NCBI GenBank assembly: GCA_030847615.1
Contig: JAUMIR010000001.1
Location: 264,677,187 to 264,741,186 of the forward strand
Direction of reading: 5' to 3'
Source: Gambelia wislizenii
Taxonomy: Eukaryota > Chordata > Lepidosauria > Squamata > Crotaphytidae
Length of the DNA stretch: 64,000 bases
A program made the position numbers and the translations under genes. Of this stretch, positions 21,021-32,100 are shown piece after piece (the stretch's first letter is position 1; every line of letters begins with the position of its first letter). The notes under the pieces were generated by a model. The model saw only the letters and a list, made by a program, of their open reading frames with translations. It searched no databases and was not told the origin of the DNA.

Positions 21021-22326
21021 CAAATCAGTCAATATTATTAGGTGCGTGTATCTAAAACTTTTATGAATGCATGATATTTCTCCCTTGCCTTTGGAGAAGG
21101 AAAGCATTACATGGAGAGGGCCGAAAAAGAAGTGTATGTAAACAAGGAACTGAGGATCAGTGGAAGGTTGCAAGAGCAGAGAACTAGCACATTCTGTCAA
21201 AAACAAGTTCAGCAACTTTCCCACCACACTGAATTGTGGGAACTTTTGCTTTACCAGGGAAGAGTGGTGCTATTTTTAACATTTTTATTACACAGTTTGT
21301 CACAAGCTGTCTTGGGAGACTATCAACAATCAGTTTCAAACAAAAATTCAACCCCTAACATTTCTCTGCTTGTGATATAGAACATCTGGAAAGAAAGAGC
21401 ATGCTTTCAAGAGATGTCAAGGAACACGGCTGACTGCTCAATTCATGATTCTCTATCCATTTGTGAGCACATTCACTTTGTATATAGCTAGCTGAAGATT
21501 TTTTTTTTAAAAAAGTTGGTCAAATAATAGTTAAATTTGATAAAATTGTTTTCTTGAGGTAGAAGCAAACCCCCTACATTCCATAAAGAAAAAATAAGCT
21601 CCACCTCACTCTGTATGTTTCTGAATCTTGGTCATTTCTACATCATGATACCCTGTGAGAGGTATAATATATAAAATGTTTCAGCTGGAAAGAGGCCAGC
21701 AGGAATGAGCACACCAGAATATTCACATAAACATAATAATCTGTAAAACCCTCGAAAGCAAATGCATCTCTTTGCTGTGCCAGAGTTGTAGCTGTTGGCT
21801 CCATGTAACAACCATCTCTCTCACTCAAAAAAAAAGCTGGCTTTGGTGAAACACAGAAGATAAAGAAAGATTACTCCAAATAAAATATGTCATGTGCTAC
21901 AGTGTTACCATGCCTTACACTCCCTTCCTATAATATTTCATAATTTGGCAGTATTGAGATACTTCACGAGATCTAGTAGACCAGGGTGGACCATAGGTGA
22001 GGTCAGATGGAGGTTACCAGGACCTAAAGAAGGTGTTGTGGAAAACTACCAGCAGATACATCCAAGATAGGATTAAGCAAAGCCCCTAGTAAACAGAGCC
22101 CTCAAGGTGGAATGTGCTAATCTCCTCTTGGGCACCCATGGTGATGAGTCATATCATAAACAAACAAATGACCAGAACAACCATTATCCCCAGAAAGCCT
22201 TCCTTGCACCTTTACTATCCCACAGTATGGAGGTTGTCATAAACCCACCAATTCCTATCTCTCAGCCATTAACAGTGATCAGCAGAAACATGGTTTCCTT
22301 TGTTCAACAGTGGGAAACCCATCTAA
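21021..22326. other. Intergenic, nothing recognised
   Basis: No exon or named repeat seen. Confidence 0.45.
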
Positions 22327-22927
22327 GGGTGCGGCTATACAATCATAAAAAAATCCGTATGGGGGGCAAAAAATACAAACAGCCTGTCATTCGTATGCAT
22401 ACGAACCGGCTATACGATTTTTTAAACCCCCTAAACTCCATATGACTCCCTCTTCCCGAAGCTGGCTGGAGTGAGCAAGCCAAGCGGCAGTTTTAAATCT
22501 CCCGCTGCTTTTTTTTTTAAAAGGTTCCTGGTTTGCAGACAATCGGTTTTCCGTATTTACAATATAAAATAAAAATAAATAAACATATAAATTCACGGAC
22601 TTACCGGACGCTCGCTAGCCGGAAAACCAACATGGCGGCCGCTCCCAATTTCCCTCCGTTCTAGCCCCGCCCCCTCTACTAGGCCAGCCAATCAGATTAC
22701 ACAACCTGTTCATATGTGTGCGAACGGACCGTACAGACCTGTCAGCCATCCGAACGGCGTACGGATTTCTCTTCGTGATCCGCTTTCCCTCCCGAACGCC
22801 GCGTGTGTATATTTCAGGGTGGAAAACCGCCCCCTCTTTTGCATTCGTGTGCATCCGAACGGCCGTTTGTACCAAAGTGCGAACTTTTGCACGCCGTACA
22901 TATTATTTAAATCGTGTAGACGGGACC
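22327..22927. mobile_element. PIF/Harbinger-like MITE with TAA duplication
   Basis: 601 bp bounded by TAA (22324-22326 and 22928-22930). Termini GGGTGCGGCTATAC and, reversed, GGTCCCGTCTACAC. Three-base TWA duplications with GG-ended inverted repeats are typical of PIF/Harbinger. The interior is unusually CpG rich, with repeated CGTACGG, CGAACGG and TGCATACGAA motifs and small internal palindromes. No transposase. Confidence 0.68.
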
Positions 22928-23639
22928 TAAACTTTGTTTTTTAAGCTGAAATACCCCTTCAGGACACAAAATACAGTATAAATATTAATCCCCAAACCAC
23001 AGCCACATGTGCCACAGTTAGACACTGTCACTGTCGGATTGCTGTGCCACCCTTGGCTGCAAGTCTGAGTCTCTTCGCTGCACAAAATTGTACTATTTTG
23101 GACTGGTAAATATGACCCCCGTTCCATATCTATTCCTCTATCCAACCTCTCCTCCCTTAACTCTTCATTAGCCTTGTATGTCTCTCATGAGCATGAGTGT
23201 GTGTATGAATGTTTCCGTGTTATTTTCTAATAAAAAAACATTTTATTTTACTTTAACTCAAAGTCTCTGCAATTAGTACTGGTACATTACCTGACCTCTC
23301 ACAGCCATCCATCTGAGCTACAATAATTCCCCAATTAATAACTTAAAATTGTTGTCACAATTGTCCCCACAGACCCCCACCTATTCTGGTAACAAGAGTT
23401 CTGATTCACCTCCTCTTCTGTTTGACTGCTCTCTGTCTTTATCTTGATTTGCTGAATATGATTATAATGATTCTTCAAGTCAGGGTACCATCCATTTTAC
23501 TGTTCTAGACTGACATCCCAGGTCATCTTGCAGTTTTGGTGTAAAACAAGGCATTGTGATATGATGCCACTATGGTTACAATTGCGTTCTTGAAATTACC
23601 TTCTCGCTGGGCAGCAACAGTAAATCTCTGTTCCTCCAG

Positions 23640-24000
23640 ACAGTAAAGAACTGCTAGTGCCATCATGCCTCCTAGTTGGCCAGGTTAGTTAAGACTGTTG
23701 GGGAATATGGAAACTGGAGTCCAACAGCATTTCAAAGGGTGACAGGTTTCCTAAACTTGCATTGGATCAAACCGTAACTCAGGGCTTTTCAGGCAGACCT
23801 ATAGACTTCCAGCCTAACCATCCACTTCCTTTTCTCCCCTACTTTGAAAGAGGTTGCTAGGGGTTCCTCAAGATATTGTGATTGTGAGGGGAAAGCAATA
23901 GCAGTATATAGAATAATATTTATGCAGGAGTTCCCTGAGACCTGAAAATTATTTTGAGGGTTCCTCCATGATAAAAAGGTTGAGAAAGGGTGGCTTACAA
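23640..24000. repeat. Two degenerate palindromic repeats
   Basis: 23640-23765 carries GGAGTCCAACAGCATTTCAA, the 'tccaacaacatctgga' family. 23830-24000 carries AGGGGTTCCTCAAGATATTG, then TTATTTTGAGGGTTCCTCCA and GGTTGAGAAAGGGTGGC, which match, reversed, the element at 60315-60535. Confidence 0.5.
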
Positions 24001-24085
24001 ATACTCCATCACAGCATTATGGAGGACCTGATGGAGGTGTATTTTCAGGAACACTGTTCCTGCTTAGTGTAGAACACTTCTGTTA

Positions 24086-24166
24086 TGATATTTAGGTCCT
24101 GTGTACATTATATATTTGTCATAATGCTTCTGACAAATATATAATGTACACAGGACCTAAATATCA
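24086..24166. repeat. Perfect 35-bp inverted repeat with 11-base loop
   Basis: 24086-24120 and 24132-24166 are exact reverse complements (arms begin TGATATTTAGGTCCTGTGTA), separated by ATAATGCTTCT. Beyond the perfect arms TGTTATG and CATAACA also pair, interrupted by an extra 7-8 bases on the right. Intergenic. Perfect arms imply recent origin or ongoing correction. Could be the core of a MITE or a precursor-like hairpin; no further evidence. Confidence 0.9.
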
Positions 24167-25358
24167 GGCTTGCCATAACACCAAGACTGTGAACACTGTA
24201 ACATTCTCTCTTATAAGCAGTAACACAAAGCACATGGATACTGTTAAAATCTGCCCCAAATTTAAGATGTTGCACACAGAAAGAGTTGGAATGTCGATAA
24301 ATTCAGTAATCTGGATTTGAAAACATATACACCAGTGCCAGCATTTAGAAATGGAAATGGAAAATTAAAAACAGGGTAAAATGACATGGACTTAATGAGA
24401 TTCAGATGAGAGAACAAAGGAACGTTTGAAGAATCTTGAGCAATTTTAGAAGCATTTCCACTTATGGCACTCAAGTTACAATCAATACAAAACCAGATAT
24501 GGCACACTAGAACCATCAATTGGTGTAGAGATGAATGGCCGGAGAGAGAAGAAACTGAACATCTATCTTGCAAAGTAGAAATCTGTATAAAGTCTCATCT
24601 CCCTTTATGAAGGCACTTCTTCTGCCAAACATCAGTACACCCATAAAGTGTAGAATATAGCAGAGCCTCAAGCTGAAAGGAAAGGAAAATGAACACTTCC
24701 AGACATATTGTCGCTGACCTGAAAAATCTCTTTCGATTGTTGCCAGGGGCCAAGCCTCCCTCTGACTTTTCCCTATGGACTCACAGAGGGTAGTTGAGGT
24801 CAGGGAGCAAAAAGAACAGGGTAGCTCTAGTCTCTCTTGCAGCATTAACTCTGAAGGAGGGGAATGAGAGTAGGCTGAAAATATTTCCCAAGTGATCCAT
24901 TCTCTTTTCCCAGCCATTAGCCATCCCACACACTCAAGGCTAAACTGGTGAGAAAGGAGGTTGAGAAATCAAGCATCCCAAATCCATGGATTATTAGTCT
25001 ATCTCCAGAAATTCTGTACAAGAGGCAACTGAGTCAAGATGCAGAGCAATGGCACTCATGTGGCAATATAAATGACTCAAGCCACACCTCCTGAGTATGC
25101 TTAGGCATCATCACTCAATGAGAACAGAATTGCTTAAAACATAATCAAGGGAGTGGCTCTAGAAGGAGGCATATTTACAGTATTTACCCCACATCCATTT
25201 TAGGTTTCTTTTGCAGAGGGGAACATAATTGCCACAGGTTGGCTGATTATTATATTAGGTCATTCTCTTGTTGCACATAGTATAACCCCGAAGACAACCT
25301 CACACACTTTGAGCCAGTCAAAAGCAAGTACATTTAAGACCCACTGAATCTAACTGAA
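24167..25358. other. Intergenic, nothing recognised
   Basis: Several open frames on the minus strand, none with a recognisable domain. Confidence 0.45.
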
Positions 25359-25577
25359 GGCCTCTCTACACTGTAGAAATACAGCAGTTTGATACCACTT
25401 TACCCACCATAGTTCTATCCTATGGAATCCTGGTATTTGTTGTTTTTTAGTATTCAGCTTTTTCTATCAGAGAACTCCGGTGCCTCACCAAACTACAAAT
25501 ACTAAGATTCTATAGGACCGAAATATTGTGGATAAAGTGGTGTCAAACTGCTGTATTTCTGCAGTGTAGACAGGCCT
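25359..25577. mobile_element. Palindromic MITE with GGCCT-CTACACTG ends
   Basis: Left arm AGGCCTCTCTACACTG, TACAGCAGTTTGATACCAC; the right arm reversed is AGGCCTGTCTACACTG, TACAGCAGTTTGACACCAC. The whole 219 bp folds back on itself. The middle holds the 'TATGGAATCCTGGTATTTGT' phrase common to abundant lizard MITEs. Confidence 0.78.
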
Positions 25578-25859
25578 AGTCTGAATTTCGGTGTTATTCT
25601 TGCCATATGCACTGAGCTGCTCAGATACTGCTGCAGGCACACTAGAAACATGCATCTACCTGTCCCTTGCAGATCCCAGAGACAGGAGGTCCCAGACATA
25701 TATGCAAACTGTCATTTAAAGTTCTGTGCGTGTACACACTCACACACACACACATAGTCAAATACATATATTGGGGGGACACTCCCACCCCTTAACTACA
25801 CCTCTGGACATTATGAGCAGCTAGCTATTCATAGCCTTATCTTCCATGAGCATCTCTTT

Positions 25860-26475
25860 CTGGCTTTTTCTTCACAAACGAAGATTCAGGAAGGACTCAT
25901 CCCGCGCTTTCTGCAAGCGTGCTTATGACTGAAAAGGCCAATCTGAGATAAACAAGTCCGGTTGCAGAAAGCACAGCAGAAGGTCTCATTGGGTGATGTT
26001 TCCGGGTTGTGATTCTTTCTGTGTTGTCGTTTCTCTTCAAGACTTGTTCGGCGTGAGTTCTCAAATAAGGCTGCAGCATTGTGGATAGTGCGTCTCCATG
26101 CCTCCCGATGTGAGGCCAGGGCGGACCATTGTTGGTGGTCAATTTGGCCGAGACTGAGATGTTGTTTCAGAGAGTCCTTGTATCACTTTTTTGGAGCACC
26201 CCTCTTACACTGACCCATGGCGAGTTTACCATAGAGTACTATTTTTGAGAGGCGATGGTCCTCTATCCTAGAAACGGGCCCTGCCCAGCGCAGCTGTGTT
26301 CTCAATATCATGGCCTCAATGCTGGTGATCTCTGCTTGCTCAAGGACAGCAACATTCGTCACATAGTCAGTCCAGTGTATATTTAGGATTGTGCATATAC
26401 AGCACTGATGAAAGCGTTCGAGGAGTCGTAGGTGGTGGCGATAGGTGACCCATGTTTCAGACCCATAAAGGTATA
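25860..26475 (-). pseudogene. LINE reverse transcriptase C-terminus, copy 1
   Basis: Minus-strand remnant of a non-LTR retrotransposon. In pieces it encodes [38 protein letters not shown], a WSAL..HREAWRR segment and a C-terminal Cys/His domain. Collinear with and very similar to 41943-42960. Truncated at its 5' side near 26475. The exact clade (RTE-like or other) is not certain to me. Confidence 0.75.
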
Positions 26476-26489
26476 TCACCTATTTAAAT

Positions 26490-26650
26490 TCATCTAGGTT
26501 GGTGGCCATTCCCACATCTTATAGAAACAAATTCCATAGTTTATGGGCTATGTGAAGCACCTGCTCTTGTGTGCTCTTAATCTCACACCATTAATTTCAT
26601 TGGATAACCCCAAGTTCTAGTATTACAAGAGGGAAAATGAAACATTTCCC
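26490..26650. repeat. Old interspersed repeat shared with 30690-30930
   Basis: Contains ATTCCATAGTTTATGGGCTA TGTGAAG, an AGCACCTGC segment, and GATAACCCCAAGTTCTAGTA TT. 30775-30870 has ATGAACTATGGGCTATGTGT GAAGTAGCACTTCCTG and GATGATTACTAGTTCTATTG. These are degenerate copies of one amniote repeat, perhaps LINE-derived. Confidence 0.45.
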
Positions 26651-27439
26651 TACTCCCTCCCTTACCCCTGGTCCCAGAGACATCCATCATTCCATGGTCA
26701 CTCACGAGGAGGCTCAGTGCTCAGTGAGTTCTTTAGATTTAGCCCTTGGCTCCATTTTTTAAAAAATTCAGACAACTGTTTCATAGGCTTGCAAACTCGG
26801 GGGTGGGGACAAGCAGCTGATAGTGGTAGTGCCATTTGTTTTTGTAAACATCACACCCATACAAATCACCCCTCTCAGCAGTAGTTGATTTTCCTCATAG
26901 GAATAAACACAACTATTCACTGCTATGGGATAAAGAGGTGCACTTGACAAAGCTACTAAAAAAACCAGCCTGAGGGAGTCCCATAGCTATGCCTTTTAAT
27001 CTGCAATTTCATCCTGGATTCTGATTCACGATCAACATAGTGCTGGAATGTGAGGAAGCCCATTTTTCTTAATGTCACCACCACCACCATCACTGCAGCA
27101 GCATGCTCATACATGCTACATTCAGAATTTCATATTTGGAAGATTCATCATGGTTCAAATATCAAAGCTACTATGTTCCATGAAGTCTTTTTCCCCCCTG
27201 TGTTCTGTTAGTAAATGGCAAGCAGTCAAAACTCAATATCTGAAAAGCTCTTTCGAAGCCATTTTGTCCAGGATCAAATGGGACAGAATCTGAACTGTTA
27301 ATGGAAAAGCAGTATTTTTTATTTAAGAAATCTGTTTTGAAAATGGTATCCATGCATCTGCTACAGTTTATTTTTCTACTCTGAAGTCACAAAACTCTTA
27401 CTATCAATGGGTGAAAAATAAGCCACGCTCAGACAAAGC
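26651..27439. other. Intergenic, nothing recognised
   Basis: No exon or named repeat. Confidence 0.45.
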
Positions 27440-29057
27440 AGTAAGCACTTCAAAGCTTTTCTTTATTTATACTCGAGCTTTTTAGCATTGCACACTGTGT
27501 GCAGTAACCTTTCCTCGAAGGCAAGTTCTTGCATCAGGCTGAGAATACACTAGATCTAAAAACATCCTTACATCAACAAAATCAAGCAGTCACATTCGAC
27601 AATCTCTTTAAGCTAACTTCCATCTAAACACTTGAAAATGACACTCCACAAATCAATGCTTTCGGCTAACTGTCCTGGTTTATACAACGCTTAAAATTGC
27701 AATCTGTACTTAGGAAATTTAGAATGCAGTTCTTGATTGTAAAGTGTTTCTGTGCACACATTACATATCAGGCGCACAAACTTATATAAAACTGGTTGAA
27801 ATACAAAAATATGGTTATCACAAGAGTACCAAACAGAACAGAATTAGAACAATTATTTATCATTAATATCAAATTTATGTACATCATTCCTCCCAATGAT
27901 TTTTTTTTTAACTGAAGTGGTAACAGTAGCCTAAATCCAGAAAAACAATCCCATCAAAATTAACACAGTATTATTCTAACTTCAGTCTGGAAAGCAAAGA
28001 ATATGCAGGCTGTCCTAAAACATCTTTATTACCCACTGAAATTATTATAAATAATTTTCACATGTTGTATGAATGCTTTATTGCACATTGTACAGCACAT
28101 ATACCAATGTCTGAAGAAAACAAAGATTCTATGCCTTCATTTGACAAGTACTGTAGTTTAAAATATCTTGCTCTCTGTTCCCCAATGCAAACAACTGCAT
28201 GTTATGTAGTTTAACTGTTTATTTTATTTTTATGGGAACAGTGAACCCCCCCCCCCCACAGAACCGAAAATATGCCTTGGGCTTTATGCCTCTTGTGACT
28301 GCTCAATATGTGTTGCTTCCTTAATGGACTCATTCTGCTTCCTAGTCTTGTAAAGTCATTAAAAAGTATCAATTAAAAAATCTGATGCAGAACACTAGTA
28401 TTTTTTTCACTGCAAATAATAATAATTAAAAAAAACCCATATGCAGCTGCTGCATATGCAGTCAAACATTCCTTCTGCTTCGCAGAATTAGGGTTTCCTG
28501 CCCTATGTTCCATTAACGCTCAAATTACACAGTGCTTGATGCTGTTTGCAATTAACAAAGGTAACTACTTCAGTCTCAGAATGTTGCCAGACTCTTCAGT
28601 CTCCATTTATGATTAACTCTTTGGACTGAGCTTTGCCAGAGAACAGGATGAGGAGGAAAAAGTGTAATGAGCATTGTTAAACAATCTATTTCTGGTAATC
28701 TATGTAGCCTGAGGTGGAGGATTCTAATCAAACAAATATGAAGAATGGCATAAATGCATACAGATTTTGCAATACACAGCACTACGGAAGAAAGAATAAA
28801 CAAAGAAACATGTAACAAAAATTGCCTGTTCGTAATATGCTTTCAGCAGACAAAGCCTATATGTATCAACCAAAAGTTGTCATATGAAAACCAAAACCAA
28901 GTGTCGACAAGTTTCTTCTGTCTTTTCAAAACGGATTCTCAAAGTGGTTGGCCATTGGCAAAACACACCCCTTTCAAATCCTCCCCCCCGCCAGATTAAA
29001 TTGCACCATTACAAAGAACTATGTCCATTTAAGATTAGAAAGTATGTGTGTGTATAA
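27440..29057 (-). other. MYO1B: Candidate MYO1B 3' untranslated region
   Basis: About 1.6 kb of AT-rich sequence after the stop codon without any repeat I recognise except a cytosine run near 28246. AATAAA on the minus strand lies at 27462-27467, followed by a GT-containing stretch, so cleavage near 27440-27450 is plausible. Other minus-strand AATAAA hexamers occur (for example near 28025 and 28077) and could give shorter messages. A 21-base near-perfect palindrome centred at 28448 is also present. The end point is inference. Confidence 0.45.
27462..27467 (-). terminator. Candidate distal poly(A) signal AATAAA of MYO1B
   Basis: TTTATT on the plus strand, read as AATAAA on the transcribed strand, 1.6 kb past the stop codon. 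It is the last such hexamer before the sequence returns to repeat-like intergenic DNA. Confidence 0.4.
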
Positions 29058-29181
29058 TTAAGGAACAGCAACTTCAAGAAGTCTGTTGTTTTTTCGCTTG
29101 CAAGTGGGAATATTGCCATTTTTCTGGTTGCCCCGCACAAACTTCACACACACTTTGTCTTGTCTGAATTGCACAAGGAAC
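29058..29181 (-). CDS. MYO1B: MYO1B terminal coding exon with stop codon
   Basis: 124 coding bases: one base completing codon 502, residues 503-542, and TAA at 29058-29060. It begins [20 protein letters not shown] and ends [10 protein letters not shown] then stop, the characteristic myosin-Ib C-terminus. Acceptor TTCCTAG. The exon continues into the 3' UTR. Confidence 0.96.
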
Positions 29182-32100
29182 CTAGGAAATGCAAAAACAC
29201 AGGTTTCAGTAAAAGATTACAACTGGCTGGAGCAATGACAAAAAACAAGAGCTATTGACAATTGACAGATTTTCTTTATAATACTGAAAGAGGAGGCATG
29301 TCTATCAGAGCCATAGCTCCAAGGCAATGAAACCTGAACATCTGAAATAGTGCATGCATATTAAGGGGACCTTAACCGTGCATACCAGATATCACCTCAT
29401 TTTGTTTAATTAATTTTAATTAATTTATATGCATACATGTGTTTTTAGCTAACAGTATCATTTTCAATCACTAGGTGGCAGGCATTCTTAATCAAGCATA
29501 GGTTTGCTTGAAGTGATGGGTGAGTAGTTAAAAGGTGTTCCATCAGAGGCATACTCTCTCTTAAAAGGTCATAGGATTGCCCTTTGGGAAAGTGTGTGCC
29601 TGATGGTCCCAGAACATAGGTTTCATAGAGATGGAACTGGCACACTGTGTCTAACTCTGACAGCTATGTAACTCTGCTTGAAAGCCTCAGTGCATTATAC
29701 TAAGAGAAGCAACCCCTGAGAAGCTGAGTAGCTTAGTATTACAGACAGAAGACTTTTAACTAACAATTATTTGGTTATAAAATTATTATAGAACTACTAC
29801 TTGTGGTATTATTTCTGCCAATTATATGTATTCATAAGGCAGGAAGGTTTAAGGCCTTTGTGATGAGTAGAACCAACCTGGCTGCCCTAAGATCCATCAC
29901 TGTCAGGATCGGTTCCAAAGCGACCCCTCCCCCTCACCAAAAACTTTCGATTTCTGGTTGTGTCTAGCCACTGTGTGCTTTCGTGTTAGACTGTTTGATG
30001 TTTTTACATTCTTTACCAATGTAACAAGTTGGTAAAGGATAGAGTCTGTCTAGTAATGGCTGGGATGGCCTTGCACCTGTGGATGTTGTGAAAGTTAGTA
30101 GGTGGAGCCAGAGATGGGTGAGAACCAGGGTGTATGTGTGTGATGATGGGTAGCCAATGGCTCAGTTGCCCACAAGATTTTGACTGATTGGGAATACAAT
30201 TTTGTACACTTTGCTCTTTAGTTTTCTGTGACAATAAAGCTGCTGTCCACTGACTCTGAAATCACTAAGATTGGACTTGCAACAGTTTTATTAGAAACAG
30301 GAACTAATTTGGAAGGACAAGAAGCTGCTATTGTAGTCCTAACACTGAAGTGCAGTAGCAAATATGTATGTTACCCAAACTGAGAATTACAGTTACTGTG
30401 AGTCACTACATTCCCCACTTCAGCAAAGAATTGGGACATGGATCACTCATTAATCAGATACAGCCACAGGAAAACTAGCACCTAGCTAGGCATCAGCTCT
30501 GTCCATCTGCTATTATCCAAGGGATTCAAAATGTGAGAAGGGCTGCACTAGAGCCATCTATTCCAGCATCCTGTTATTCACAGCAGACAAAACATTTTTC
30601 TCCAGGAAGTCCAGAGAAACGGATGAGTGTCCTCCATATTGTTTCCAAGCAACTGGTATTTGGCAGCATATTGCACCTAAATCTGGAGTTAGCACATCAC
30701 CATTACAACCATGAAATCATCTAATCCCCTTAATAAAGCCACTGAGCCTGTAGACATTCACCAGCTCTTATGACAGTGAATTTCACATATGAACTATGGG
30801 CTATGTGTGAAGTAGCACTTCCTGAAGGTACTCCCAATCAGTTTCACTGATGATTACTAGTTCTATTGTTATGTGAGAAGCAAACAAGAAGGAAAGAACA
30901 CCTTATTTGCTTTTGGCATCTCATTGCAATGGCTCAAAAAGCAACAATCACTCTAGTATACAAAAGCTGAATTGTCTGAGCATGGTGCTAGCCACACAAG
31001 ACGGGCATTATAGTAACTCTTTGCACAGGCATGACTGTCCATGAAAGTGGTGGTGGTTATCTTATAAGGAGGAGATTTATATATTCTATTTTATTCTATT
31101 CTATTCTGTTCTGTTCTATTCTGTGTTTTTATTGTTTACTTGTACAATGCCATGCACATTAATTGTACTATACAAATGAATAAATGATTATAAGTATTAC
31201 TCCCACTTTTCTCTTTTCCAAGTACTCCCTCCTTCCCTCCCTCCCTCTTTTCTATCCTCCTCTTTTCCAGCAAAGCCATCAGACAGCCCAACCTCAGCTC
31301 AAATACTGCACAGTTCTGTGCTCTACACACTGGTCCATCTCCTGAAAAAGTAGCCAAAAGCACGTTCCAGCTAAAAACTGATATTTTTTTAAAATGTCAT
31401 TTAATGCAGAGTGGAAGCATGGGCCCAGTTCTCTCCTCTTGAAGTCAATGGATCTTGGGATGTTTATGTTTAGCAGGATGGTGCCCTAGATTTGGAACCT
31501 GGTTTTGCTATTTTACATTTGCACTTGGGAAAATATTGTTTAAGACACATAATAATTAACTAGCTATATCCGGCGTGACATACACAGTTATTTATATAAC
31601 AAAATGGTTTGGTATGTTTCCATTCTCACTCTGCTGATTGGCCGCTTAGGAAACATGCTAAGAGTATGATCATTTGACACATTAATATATAACCTCTCAA
31701 AACAACTATAATGGCATATGTTATGCCGGTACAGCTAGTTTCATACCAAGAGCCCCTCCTCCACCACCATGCAACCGCACGTACACACACACACACCATG
31801 CTACACCAGGACATGAGAGCCCCTCCTCTGCCCCCACACAGCAAGATGCAAGAGCCCCTCCACCACTGCCATGCCACCGTATGTACACACCCCTCACGCT
31901 ATACACACACCCCATGCATGCCAGGATGTGAGAGGCCCTCCGCTGCCACCCTGCACATATACACATACATCTCATGCTACACCCCCATGCGCCACAATGC
32001 AAGCACCCCTCTGCTGCCACCATGCAATCGCACATACACACCCCCATGCTGAACACACACATCCCATGTTACACACACCCCATACTGCACCCCCATGCTA

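Noticed and set aside
1..27000. Search for NABP1 (expected neighbour downstream of MYO1B in mammals)
   Set aside because: No exon resembling its OB-fold segment was recognised on either strand; it probably lies beyond the left edge.
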